Source: Desulfuromonadales bacterium | Lineage (GTDB): Bacteria; Desulfobacterota; Desulfuromonadia; Desulfuromonadales; UBA2294 | NCBI GenBank assembly: GCA_014859615.1 | Contig: JACUTX010000081.1 | Location: forward strand, 1 to 9,675 | Length of the DNA: 9,675 nt | Reading direction: 5' to 3' | Shown here: positions 1 to 7,251 of the stretch, in pieces | Position numbering within the stretch: position 1 is the first letter of the stretch | Layout of the letters: each line of letters starts with the position of its first letter | Notes under the pieces: generated by a model | Database searches by the model: none | Seen by the model: the letters and a program-made list of their open reading frames with translations, nothing else | Told to the model about the DNA's origin: nothing | Translations under genes and position numbers: made by a program

Positions 1-510
1 CGGGACGTTGTGCAGGTTCAATCAACGGCGACGAAACTGTTAGGCCCCACTTTTGGCGCGAGTCAGTTTGTTCTGATCGGTGAAGTCGGCGTTACGCATG
101 TCAATGATATGCCGGATAAAGATGAACTGCGCCTGGATGGCCCCGGGACACCCATCAGCGGCAATGCCAATCTGGCCGCCTTTCATTTTGGTAAAATTGA
201 GCCAGCTGACGCTTTTGCCGACGCCACCTCCTGGGGATATCGTCTGGCGACGCGACTCGACTATGACAACGCCATTGGCGCGGTCACTCTCTCTCCACGG
301 GTCGCCTGGCAGCACGACGTCAACGGCAACAGCCCCGGACCCGGTGGCAACTTCATCGAAGGGCGCATGGCAGTCACGGTGGGGATTGGCGCCAACTACC
401 TCAACAGCTGGACCGCCGACTTGAGCTACACCAATTTCTTCGGCGCCGGACGGTACAACCTGATCAATGATCGTGATATTGTCGCCGCCAACATCAAATA
501 CTCATTCTAA
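1..510 (+). CDS. DUF1302 family outer-membrane protein, C-terminal part (5' end outside window)
   Basis: The reading frame is open from base 1, so this is the last 169 residues of a longer protein; family members are usually well over 500 residues. The visible part matches the conserved end of DUF1302 proteins: a GPGT turn, an EPADAFADA-SWGYR segment, QHDVNGNSPGPGG followed by NFIEGR, and a final TNFFGAGRYNLINDRD block. It ends in alternating polar/aromatic strands and the terminal residues IKYSF. A C-terminal Phe closing a beta-strand is the usual signature of an outer-membrane beta-barrel recognised by the BAM machinery. The next gene starts 17 bases downstream, which indicates co-transcription with the DUF1329 partner. 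By inference the protein is the outer-membrane component of the envelope system in this cluster. No substrate is known from the sequence. The family assignment is strong; the barrel role rests on the visible C-terminus and family knowledge. Confidence 0.9.
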   Translation, partial: RDVVQVQSTATKLLGPTFGASQFVLIGEVGVTHVNDMPDKDELRLDGPGTPISGNANLAAFHFGKIEPADAFADATSWGYRLATRLDYDNAIGAVTLSPRVAWQHDVNGNSPGPGGNFIEGRMAVTVGIGANYLNSWTADLSYTNFFGAGRYNLINDRDIVAANIKYSF

Positions 511-527
511 ACGATAGGGGAATTACT

Positions 528-1889
528 ATGCGTCTGAAAAAAAATATAACTCTCGGAGCGACTCTGCTGTTTGTCGGCATCGCGTCCGTCTGCTGGGCGA
601 AATTGACGCCGGAAGAGATTGCCCGGCTCGGAAAGGATCTGACACCGATCGGTGCTGAACAAGCCGCGAATGCCGACGGGACGATCCCCGCGTGGACCGG
701 GGGGATTACCACCCCGCTTGCCGGTTATAAAAAAGGGGATCATCACCAGGATCCTTTTGCAGCGGACAAGATCGAATTCAGCATTACCAATGAGAATCTG
801 GAAAAATATTCTGATAAATTGACGGTCGGTCATCAGGCGATGCTGAAGGCTTATCCGACTTTCAAGATGAACGTTTATCCGACCCGGCGGAGTGCATCAT
901 CCCCCCAACGGATTTATGACGCCACCCGCAAGGTCGCTGCGACGGCCGAGCTGGTTAATAACGGTGACGGCGTTACAGGGACCGTCAACGGTATTCCGTT
1001 TCCGATTCCAAAATCAGGGATCGAAGTGATCTGGAATCACTTGCTGCGCTATCGCGGGGATATGGCGTCACGCCAAATCGCCCAGGCGGCTTTGACTCGT
1101 GGTGGCGACTATACCCTGGTCAAGTTTGACGACGAATTTAATCTTGTCTACAGCAAGGCGGGGATAACCGAAAAGGAGCTCGATAACAAAATCCTTCTTT
1201 TCAAGCAGGTTGTCACCGCGCCGGCACGCTTAGCCGGCAATATTCTTCTTGTTCATGAAACTCTCGATCAGATCAAGGAACCGCGCGCCGCCTGGGTCTA
1301 TAACCCCGGGCAGAGACGAGTCAGAAGAGCACCAAACGTCTCCTACGACAATCCCGGTACCGCTTCCGACGGGATTCGGACCAATGACCAGTTCGATATG
1401 TTTAATGGTGCCACGGACCGCTATAATTGGGAACTGGTCGGCAAAAAAGAGATTTATGTCCCTTATAACTCTTATACGCTGCATAGCGACAAGCTCAAAT
1501 ACAAAGATATTCTGACCCCTTTGCACCTCAACCCGGACTATCTGCGCTATGAGCTGCACCGGGTCTGGATTGTCGACGCGACATTAAAAGACGGGGAGAG
1601 ACACCTCTATAAACGGCGCACTTTCTATATAGATGAGGATAGCTGGCAGATCGTCGCTGTCGATATCTATGACAACCGGGATCAATTGTGGCGGGTATCA
1701 GAAGGGCATTCGATCAACTACTATGAGGTGCCGACCTTCTGGACAACCCTTGAAGTTCACACCGATCTGCAAACCGGTCGTTATATCGCAATCGGTCTGG
1801 ATAACGAAAGCAGCATGTATAATTTTGACATCAAGCGGACTCTGAACGATTTTTCACCCGGGGATCTGCGTCGATCTGGACATCGTTGA
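528..1889 (+). CDS. DUF1329 family periplasmic protein (LolA/LolB-like fold expected)
   Basis: The protein has 453 residues, the normal full length for DUF1329. It begins with a Sec signal peptide (basic MRLKK, hydrophobic core at about residues 8-22, likely cleavage after A24 in CWA|KLTPEE). Family hallmarks in order are ANADGTIPAWTGG (47-59), NGIPFPIP (154-161), WVYNPGQRRVRRAPN (256-270), DRYNW (297-301), HRVWIVDATLK (344-354) and a C-terminal FSPGDLRRSGHR. The ATG at 528 has an AGGGGAA ribosome binding site about 8 bases upstream and lies 17 bases after the DUF1302 stop. To my knowledge DUF1329 belongs with the LolA/LolB-type fold, a half-open barrel that carries lipidic ligands across the periplasm. 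A role as hydrophobic-ligand carrier between the RND pump and the outer-membrane partner is therefore inferred, not shown. A strong terminator follows the gene. Confidence 0.93.
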   Translation: MRLKKNITLGATLLFVGIASVCWAKLTPEEIARLGKDLTPIGAEQAANADGTIPAWTGGITTPLAGYKKGDHHQDPFAADKIEFSITNENLEKYSDKLTVGHQAMLKAYPTFKMNVYPTRRSASSPQRIYDATRKVAATAELVNNGDGVTGTVNGIPFPIPKSGIEVIWNHLLRYRGDMASRQIAQAALTRGGDYTLVKFDDEFNLVYSKAGITEKELDNKILLFKQVVTAPARLAGNILLVHETLDQIKEPRAAWVYNPGQRRVRRAPNVSYDNPGTASDGIRTNDQFDMFNGATDRYNWELVGKKEIYVPYNSYTLHSDKLKYKDILTPLHLNPDYLRYELHRVWIVDATLKDGERHLYKRRTFYIDEDSWQIVAVDIYDNRDQLWRVSEGHSINYYEVPTFWTTLEVHTDLQTGRYIAIGLDNESSMYNFDIKRTLNDFSPGDLRRSGHR

Positions 1890-1923
1890 ACATTAAATAA
1901 TCACTGTTTTGTTTGCTTTTTTG

Positions 1924-1957
1924 CGGTCGGGTCGGTATCGGCTCGACCGTTTTTTTT
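1924..1957 (+). terminator. Intrinsic terminator between the DUF1329 and YCF48-like genes
   Basis: Bases 1924-1933 (CGGTCGGGTC) pair with 1940-1949 (GGCTCGACCG) in a 10-bp GC-rich stem containing two G-T pairs. A 6-base loop (GGTATC) closes it, and eight consecutive T follow at 1950-1957. The T-tract ends only 14 bases before the GTG start of the next gene. There is no room for a promoter between them, so the hairpin may act as a partial terminator that lowers expression of the downstream pair. Confidence 0.9.
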
Positions 1958-1961
1958 AATC

Positions 1962-1965
1962 AGGA
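1962..1965 (+). promoter_or_regulatory. Ribosome binding site favouring a GTG start at 1972
   Basis: AGGA at 1962-1965 sits 6 bases before GTG 1972, a normal Shine-Dalgarno spacing. The in-frame ATG at 1987 has only a weak GAG-containing stretch before it. This site argues for the GTG start, but it does not settle the question, because either start gives a workable signal peptide. Confidence 0.5.
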
Positions 1966-1971
1966 TACACT

Positions 1972-2958
1972 GTGAGATGGTCGATTATGAAAAATTATTT
2001 ATCTCAATACAGCTTTAAACTGATCATTTTTCTGATCTTTTTCGTCTCCTGTTATTCTGTCTCTTGTGCGACGGGGGATGAAAATTCGGTCATTGCACCC
2101 CTTGCAACGCACTCCCTGCTTCTTGATATGAAACGTGCAGAAAGTGCGCTTATTGCTGTGGGAGAGCGTGGACATATCCTGATCAGTGAGGATAACGGCA
2201 ACAGCTGGCAACAACAACAGGTTCCGACCAGGACCACTTTAACCGGCGTCTATTTTACAGACCGTCTGCATGGCTTTGCGGTTGGTCATGATCAGGTCAT
2301 TTTGCGCACACGAAATGGCGGGGTGAGTTGGGAGCTTCTCTATGAAGATATCGAAGCCGAGACGCCTCTGCTCGATCTCTATTTTCTAGATCAGCAACAC
2401 GGCTTTGCAATTGGCGCTTACGGTCTGTTTCTGGAGACGTTCGATGCGGGAAACAGCTGGTCAAAGAGATTTATCAGTGAAGATGATTTACATCTGAATA
2501 AAATTTTAAAAATTGGTAACAGCCTGTTTATTGCTGCAGAAGCGGGTCTTGCTTACCGTTCTGATGATGACGGGGAAAACTGGATCAGCTTGACGCCTGA
2601 TTACAATGGATCATTTTTTGGTATTTTGCCCATGACCGGCGAACGATTGCTGCTGTATGGATTACGCGGTCATCTGTTTCGTTCAGAGGATGCTGGTGAA
2701 ACCTGGGAACAGATAGAAACAGTAACGGAAGCGAGTCTGACCGCCGGTCTGCGTTTGAATGACGGGAGGATCGTTATCGCCGGAATGGCCGGAGTTCTTC
2801 TCGTCAGTGATGACGATGGCCAGAGTTTTGAGCTGCAACAAGATCCTGAACGCCGGGGCTACAGCAGCTTACTTCAGAGCGCTGACGGCGCTATTGTTGC
2901 CGTAGGAGACTTCGGCGTTGCCAGATTTTCACAAACCAGTCTGCTTTCAGATAAATAA
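1972..2958 (+). CDS. Secreted YCF48-like / Asp-box repeat beta-propeller protein
   Basis: This 328-residue protein (323 if translation starts at ATG 1987) has a hydrophobic signal segment at about residues 17-30 and a possible cleavage after SCA (33). No good lipobox is visible, although Cys27 and Cys32 leave a lipoprotein possible. The mature part contains six Asp-box-type motifs of the form S-x-D-x-G-x-x-W: SEDNGNSW (72), RTRNGGVSW (112), ETFDAGNSW (155), RSDDDGENW (196), RSEDAGETW (237) and VSDDDGQSF (278). They repeat every 40-43 residues, as in a propeller with one blade per repeat. The best-known relatives are the photosystem II assembly factor YCF48/HCF136 and the companion proteins found beside DUF1302, DUF1329 and RND genes in non-photosynthetic bacteria. 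Photosynthesis is not implied. The RND gene begins 17 bases downstream, so the two are translated from one message. A role in assembling or stabilising the pump complex is inferred. Confidence 0.87.
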   Translation: MRWSIMKNYLSQYSFKLIIFLIFFVSCYSVSCATGDENSVIAPLATHSLLLDMKRAESALIAVGERGHILISEDNGNSWQQQQVPTRTTLTGVYFTDRLHGFAVGHDQVILRTRNGGVSWELLYEDIEAETPLLDLYFLDQQHGFAIGAYGLFLETFDAGNSWSKRFISEDDLHLNKILKIGNSLFIAAEAGLAYRSDDDGENWISLTPDYNGSFFGILPMTGERLLLYGLRGHLFRSEDAGETWEQIETVTEASLTAGLRLNDGRIVIAGMAGVLLVSDDDGQSFELQQDPERRGYSSLLQSADGAIVAVGDFGVARFSQTSLLSDK

Positions 2959-2975
2959 GGGGGCAGGAGATCTTT

Positions 2976-5300
2976 ATGAAATTGGATATTTTGATATCGA
3001 GCCTTGAAAGGGTCGTTTTTAATAATCGCCGTCTGTTCCTCGGGTTTTTTATTCTGATGACGCTGCTGATGGCTTATTCCGTTACCAATCTGCGCATTGA
3101 TGCCGGATTCAGCAAACTGCTCCCTCTCGAACATGAATACATGCAGACCTATGTTGAGCATCAAAAAGAGTTCGGCGGTGCAAATCGGGTTTTAATCGCC
3201 CTGATGACAAAACAGGGCGATATCTTTACTCCGGAGTTTTTTGAGACGCTGCAGAAAGCGACCGATGATGTCTTCTTCCTCCCGGGAGTCGACCGCGCGC
3301 AGGTCACTTCGCTCTTTACTCCGAATGTCAGGTTTACCGAAGTTGTTGAAGACGGGATCGCCGGCGGCAATGTTATTCCGGCAGATTTTGAACCGACGGC
3401 CGAGGGGTTGGAAATAGTTCGGAAAAATATCCTTAAGGCCGGGATTGTTGGTCGATTGGTGGCCAACGATTTCAGTGGAGCAGTGATCAGTGCGCAACTG
3501 TTGGAAATCGACCCGAGCAGTGGTGAAAAGCTCGATTTTATTAAAGTTGCAGACCTGCTCGAAGAGAAGATTCGCGATAAATACCAGAGCGATGAGGTGA
3601 GCGTTCATATCATAGGTTTTGCCAAAGTTATCGGTGATATTGCTGATGGAGCAAAACGTGTCATCCTGTTTTTCTTTGTCGCTTTTGTTATTACGTCTTT
3701 ACTGGTTTTTTTGTATACCCGTTCCTATCTTCTCAGCCTGATCCCTTTGAGCTGTTCACTGATTGCTGTTATCTGGCAACTCGGACTGCTCCCGCTGCTC
3801 GGTTACGGCATCGACCCGATGGGGCTGCTGGTCCCGTTTTTGATTTTTGCCATCGGTGTCAGTCATGCTGTGCAGATGATCACTGCCAATACGGCAGAAG
3901 TGCGTGCTGGCGCCGATCGACTCAGCGCGGCCAAAGCGAGCTTTCGCCAGCTGCTGATCCCCGGTTTTATTGCACTGGCCAGTGATACCATCGGTTTTGT
4001 GACGATTTATCTGATCGATATCAGAGTGATTCAGGAGATGGCGGTGACCGCCAGTCTCGGGGTTGCCGTTATTATTATGACCAATCTCGTCCTTTTGCCG
4101 ATTCTCCTCTCTTACGTGCGGACCGGCAACCGTTACCAGCGGCGTGTCGATCAGCAGATCAGTCTCTTGAGGCCTTTCTGGCGTTTCTTCGAGCAGGCCG
4201 CCGAACCGAAGCCTGCCATGATTATTCTGACTGTTGCCGTCATTCTCTTCGGGTTCGGACTCTGGAAGGGGTCGGATGTGAGAATAGGTGACATGCATCG
4301 CGGCGTCCCCGAGCTGCGGTCTGATTCCCGATACAATCTCGATAGTGCTGTTGTGACCGAACATTTCTCTATCGGTGTCGATGTGATCACGGTGATTGTT
4401 GAAACCAAAGCTGACGGTTGTGTCGATTTCGACATCATGACGGCGATCGATCGTTTTACCTGGCATATGAATAATGTTGCAGGGGTGCAATCGGTCATTA
4501 CCCTCCCGGGAATTGCCAAGGTGATCAATTCCGGCTGGAACGAGGGGAGTCTGAAATGGCGGGTTTTGCCGCGTAATCAATCGACCATGGTCCAGGCTGT
4601 CGGTTATGTTCCGACCAGCAGTGGTCTGCTTAATTCCGACTGCAGCGTTATGCCGGTGATGATCTTTACCAAAGATCACAAGGCTGAAACCATCGCAAAG
4701 ATTGTATCCGAAGTTAAAAATTACCGGGAAACCACAGCCACAGAGAATGTGAAATTCAGACTGGCAACCGGCAATGTCGGGGTTATGGCCGCGACCAATG
4801 AGGAGGTCTCGGCAGCCCAGTTCCCGATTCTGCTCTATGTCTTCAGCGCTGTTATCCTGCTCTGTTTTTATGAATTCCGTTCGGTTCGTTCGGTTCTTTG
4901 TATTGTAATCCCTCTAGCACTCGTCTCTCTTCTCGCCTATGCGTTAATGAGCATCTTTCAAATCGGCTTAAAAGTCTCCACCTTGCCTGTGGTCGCCCTG
5001 GGCGTTGGGGTCGGAGTCGATTACGGTATCTACATCTTCAGCCGCCTGCGCAGTTATCTGATTCAGGGACAATCATTACAGCAAGCCTATCTGCATACGC
5101 TGGCGATCACCGGAAATGGTGTAGTTTTTACCGGCGTCACTCTTGCGATCGGCGTTTCAACCTGGATCTTCTCCCCGCTCAAGTTTCAGGCAGATATGGG
5201 GATTCTGCTGACGTTTATGTTTTTGGTCAACATGCTTGGCGCTATACTGCTTTTACCGGCTCTCGCCTGTTTTCTGCTGAAAGAAGAAAAAAAGAGGTAG
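2976..5300 (+). CDS. RND superfamily (MMPL-type) inner-membrane transporter
   Basis: The protein has 774 residues. Its layout is the duplicated RND/MMPL plan: one membrane helix at about 19-36, a periplasmic domain at about 40-225, five helices at about 228-380, a helix at about 413-429, a second periplasmic domain at about 432-610, and five helices at about 615-768. The last bundle contains LGVGVGVDYGIYIFSRLR (675-692), with the Asp-Tyr pair (D682/Y683) typical of proton-coupled members. The equivalent stretch of the first bundle reads FAIGVSHAVQM (291-301), with Ser-His where many MMPL proteins have Asp-Tyr. The ATG has an AGGAGA ribosome binding site at 2965-2970. At about 770 residues it resembles MMPL/HpnN-type exporters of hydrophobic molecules rather than the roughly 1030-residue AcrB-type multidrug pumps. 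No membrane-fusion protein gene is nearby. The neighbours suggest a trans-envelope lipid or hydrophobic-compound transporter; direction and substrate are unknown. Confidence 0.92.
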   Translation: MKLDILISSLERVVFNNRRLFLGFFILMTLLMAYSVTNLRIDAGFSKLLPLEHEYMQTYVEHQKEFGGANRVLIALMTKQGDIFTPEFFETLQKATDDVFFLPGVDRAQVTSLFTPNVRFTEVVEDGIAGGNVIPADFEPTAEGLEIVRKNILKAGIVGRLVANDFSGAVISAQLLEIDPSSGEKLDFIKVADLLEEKIRDKYQSDEVSVHIIGFAKVIGDIADGAKRVILFFFVAFVITSLLVFLYTRSYLLSLIPLSCSLIAVIWQLGLLPLLGYGIDPMGLLVPFLIFAIGVSHAVQMITANTAEVRAGADRLSAAKASFRQLLIPGFIALASDTIGFVTIYLIDIRVIQEMAVTASLGVAVIIMTNLVLLPILLSYVRTGNRYQRRVDQQISLLRPFWRFFEQAAEPKPAMIILTVAVILFGFGLWKGSDVRIGDMHRGVPELRSDSRYNLDSAVVTEHFSIGVDVITVIVETKADGCVDFDIMTAIDRFTWHMNNVAGVQSVITLPGIAKVINSGWNEGSLKWRVLPRNQSTMVQAVGYVPTSSGLLNSDCSVMPVMIFTKDHKAETIAKIVSEVKNYRETTATENVKFRLATGNVGVMAATNEEVSAAQFPILLYVFSAVILLCFYEFRSVRSVLCIVIPLALVSLLAYALMSIFQIGLKVSTLPVVALGVGVGVDYGIYIFSRLRSYLIQGQSLQQAYLHTLAITGNGVVFTGVTLAIGVSTWIFSPLKFQADMGILLTFMFLVNMLGAILLLPALACFLLKEEKKR

Positions 5301-5391
5301 GGGAGTTGCATATATTAAGACCAACAAAACCTTGCTTAATCGTTGCTGATTTGGCAGAATCATCACATTAAATTTAATCTAATCCTGATAT

Positions 5392-5397
5392 GGAGGT
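5392..5397 (+). promoter_or_regulatory. Ribosome binding site deciding the lipoprotein start at 5405
   Basis: GGAGGT at 5392-5397 lies 7 bases before ATG 5405. The longer reading frame from ATG 5390 would overlap this site and has no ribosome binding site of its own. ATG 5405 also gives a standard lipoprotein signal peptide. Confidence 0.85.
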
Positions 5398-5404
5398 TTC
5401 AATC

Positions 5405-6091
5405 ATGCAGCAACGCTTATCTCTTGTCGTATTTCTGATGTTTTTACTACTGCTTACCGGCTGTGCCGGGGCTGTTAAGGCGAATCTTAAAGGGAATCCT
5501 GAACTGAAGCAGGTTGCCGTCGTTTCGCTGGCTATCAGTGATTGGGGGGGGTCGGTCGATTCGAATAGTGTCGGTGGTCACTCTGTTTCATCGTTGATAC
5601 AGGGAGCGACTGCAAAGATGCTGGCCGTCACCGAAAAAACCTTGTCTGAACATTGGCAGGTTGTTGCCGTTAAAACGTTTATCACCAGCAAGGGATACCG
5701 TAAAGCGGCTGAAGATATCAAGGTTTCGGTCTATTCGCCAATCATCACTAAAAAAGAGATGCCGTTGTTTGGCCCCGGTTTCAAAAAAGGGGATATTACT
5801 CCGGAAAAGGCTCGTGAGCTCTGCAAAACGCTGAAAGTTGACGCTGTTGTTCTGGTCTTCTCCGAATGGACCCAGGCAACGGGAGGTTTTGTGCCGCTTA
5901 CCCGGGCAAAAACAAAAAATATCGTCTCCTTCTGGGATAAAAATGGGGATAAAATTTTCTACCGTCGTATCGATATGGTCGGGAAAAAAGTTTTAGGGGG
6001 GCTCGGTATCAAGGCGGTCAATAAAGAGACAATCAATGAGTGGACAGACAGTTACACCTCTTCGCTGGAAAAGATGTTTAAATCGCTCTGA
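5405..6091 (+). CDS. Putative lipoprotein of unknown function
   Basis: The protein has 228 residues from ATG 5405. The N-terminus is a lipoprotein signal: MQQR, a hydrophobic core (residues 5-17) and the lipobox LTGC with the lipidated Cys at position 20. The residue after Cys is Ala, not Asp, so outer-membrane sorting is expected if Lol rules apply. I do not recognise the mature domain. It has alternating strand and helix character, with hydrophobic strands KQVAVVSLAISDW (35-47) and KVDAVVLVFSEW (144-155), and a Gly-rich LFGPGFKKGD loop at about 121-130. That pattern loosely recalls the alpha/beta domains of LpoB- or CsgG-like envelope lipoproteins, but I see no diagnostic motif. The gene lies 104 bases after the RND stop and is closed by a hairpin terminator. 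It could be an accessory of the upstream envelope system or an independent gene; no clear promoter is visible in the gap. Confidence 0.8.
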   Translation: MQQRLSLVVFLMFLLLLTGCAGAVKANLKGNPELKQVAVVSLAISDWGGSVDSNSVGGHSVSSLIQGATAKMLAVTEKTLSEHWQVVAVKTFITSKGYRKAAEDIKVSVYSPIITKKEMPLFGPGFKKGDITPEKARELCKTLKVDAVVLVFSEWTQATGGFVPLTRAKTKNIVSFWDKNGDKIFYRRIDMVGKKVLGGLGIKAVNKETINEWTDSYTSSLEKMFKSL

Positions 6092-6116
6092 TCTCTGCTC
6101 TTTTGTCTGATAGGAG

Positions 6117-6152
6117 AAAAGACCGGTCAGCGCAACGCGGACCGGTCTTTTT
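6117..6152 (+). terminator. Intrinsic terminator after the lipoprotein gene, possibly bidirectional
   Basis: AAAA plus GACCGGTC (6117-6128) pairs with GACCGGTC plus TTTT (6140-6151), giving a 12-bp stem. An inner GCG/CGC pairing (6130-6132 with 6136-6138) lies around a CAA loop. The T-run continues to 6152. The A-run on the 5' side would become a T-run on the opposite strand, so the structure could also stop minus-strand transcription. It separates the envelope cluster from the antiporter gene. Confidence 0.9.
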
Positions 6153-6229
6153 GGTCTTTAAACGATCGGTTTCAGTAAAATAATCTTACACGAAACCCTT
6201 TACAAAAGGCTCCAAGGTTCACAACTCTT

Positions 6230-7195
6230 ATGTTGCTCTCATTTTTCGCTGTTATTTCAGGACTGATACTTTTGATCTGGAGTGCTGATCGTTTTATCGA
6301 AGGCGCTTCAGCGACCGCTGACCATTTTGGCATGCCACCGCTTTTGATTGGTATGGTCATTGTCGGTTTTGGAACTTCTGCCCCGGAGATGGTCGTTTCG
6401 GCACTGGCCGCATCACAGGGGAACCCCGGCATCGCCCTCGGTAACGCTTATGGGTCAAATATCGCAAATATCGCTCTGGTTCTGGGACTGACCGCTCTGA
6501 TCAGTCCGATTGTTGTGCAGTCCAAGGTATTACGCAAAGAGCTGCCGCTCCTCACTGTTGTGACGGCGCTGGCCGGTTTTCAGCTCTGGGATGGTGAAAT
6601 TACCCGGATAGAAGGGGTGGTTCTTCTTTGCGTCTTCGCCGTCGTGATGGGCTGGACGATCTGGCAAGGGGTAAAAAATAATGAGGAAGTCATGGGGAGT
6701 GAAATGGCGCTCGATATCGATATCCACGCCATGCCGTTTAACCGCGCACTTTTGCGGTTGGTTGTCGGTCTGACTCTCCTTGTTGTAAGTTCGCGCATCC
6801 TGGTCTGGGGAGCGGTTGCGATCGCCCGGGGTTTTGGTGTCAGCGACCTGTTGATCGGCTTGACTATCGTTGCGGTCGGAACGTCGCTGCCGGAGCTGGC
6901 TTCGGCTATCATCGCAACTCGCAAAGGGGCCCATGACATCGCGCTGGGGAATGTTCTCGGCTCGAATCTTTTTAACACCCTGGCGGTGGTCGGTATTGCT
7001 GGTACGATTCAACCGATGAGCGTTGAACCGGTCGTTATTTCTCGCGACCTGCTGATGATGGCCGTCTTGACTTTATCGATCTTTGTTTTCGGTTATCGTT
7101 ATCGAAGAGTTGGGCGCATTAATCGTTGGGGCGGGGCTCTTTTGGTCTGCTCATATCTCGTCTACAACGGTTATCTGATTCATGATTTTTTTTAA
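6230..7195 (+). CDS. yrbG: YrbG-like calcium/sodium (cation/proton) antiporter
   Basis: The protein has 321 residues, close to the 325 of E. coli YrbG. It shows the two inverted sodium/calcium exchanger repeats. The first has GFGTSAPE (46-53) with GNAYGSNIAN (71-80); the second has VGTSLPE (216-222) with GNVLGSNLFN (240-249). The Glu of each (T/S)xPE motif (E53, E222) and the GSN residues form the ion-binding centre in the family. About ten hydrophobic segments are spread over both halves, with a hydrophilic linker containing several acidic residues at about 148-170. The start MLLSFFAV aligns with the E. coli MLLATALL start, but no good ribosome binding site precedes it (only AAGG 14 bases upstream). 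A TAAAAT -10-like hexamer at 6176-6181 lies between the preceding terminator and the gene, but its -35 partner is poor. The family exchanges Ca2+ or other cations for Na+ or H+; which ion is used here cannot be read from the sequence. Confidence 0.92.
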   Translation: MLLSFFAVISGLILLIWSADRFIEGASATADHFGMPPLLIGMVIVGFGTSAPEMVVSALAASQGNPGIALGNAYGSNIANIALVLGLTALISPIVVQSKVLRKELPLLTVVTALAGFQLWDGEITRIEGVVLLCVFAVVMGWTIWQGVKNNEEVMGSEMALDIDIHAMPFNRALLRLVVGLTLLVVSSRILVWGAVAIARGFGVSDLLIGLTIVAVGTSLPELASAIIATRKGAHDIALGNVLGSNLFNTLAVVGIAGTIQPMSVEPVVISRDLLMMAVLTLSIFVFGYRYRRVGRINRWGGALLVCSYLVYNGYLIHDFF

Positions 7196-7251
7196 ATATA
7201 GCTGGCTGATTTGTTTTTTTGATGACCTGGTCGAATCAAAGGAGATAGTGC

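Noticed and set aside
3756..4679. A 307-codon open frame on the minus strand inside the RND gene
   Set aside because: It lies entirely opposite a clearly coding transporter gene. Its product is rich in His, Asp, Asn and Arg with no domain pattern, and no ribosome binding site supports it. It is a codon-bias shadow.
4898..5371. A 157-codon plus-strand frame overlapping the end of the RND gene and running into the gap
   Set aside because: Most of it is the RND gene read in another frame, its composition is Arg/Ser/Leu-rich and unlike a folded protein, and it lacks a plausible ribosome binding site.
5301..5404. Possible promoter before the lipoprotein gene (TTGGCA at 5351, TTGCTT at 5332)
   Set aside because: No pairing of these -35-like hexamers with a good -10 at normal spacing was found, and the sigma-54 -12 element is absent after TTGGCA. 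The stretch is AT-rich but not convincing as a promoter.
5390..5404. Upstream in-frame ATG for the lipoprotein
   Set aside because: It would overlap the GGAGGT ribosome binding site that serves ATG 5405, and it adds acidic residues before the signal peptide.
6530..7012. Minus-strand open frames of 160 and 132 codons opposite the antiporter gene
   Set aside because: The plus strand encodes a complete antiporter with both exchanger motifs. The antisense products are low-complexity polar sequences typical of shadows.
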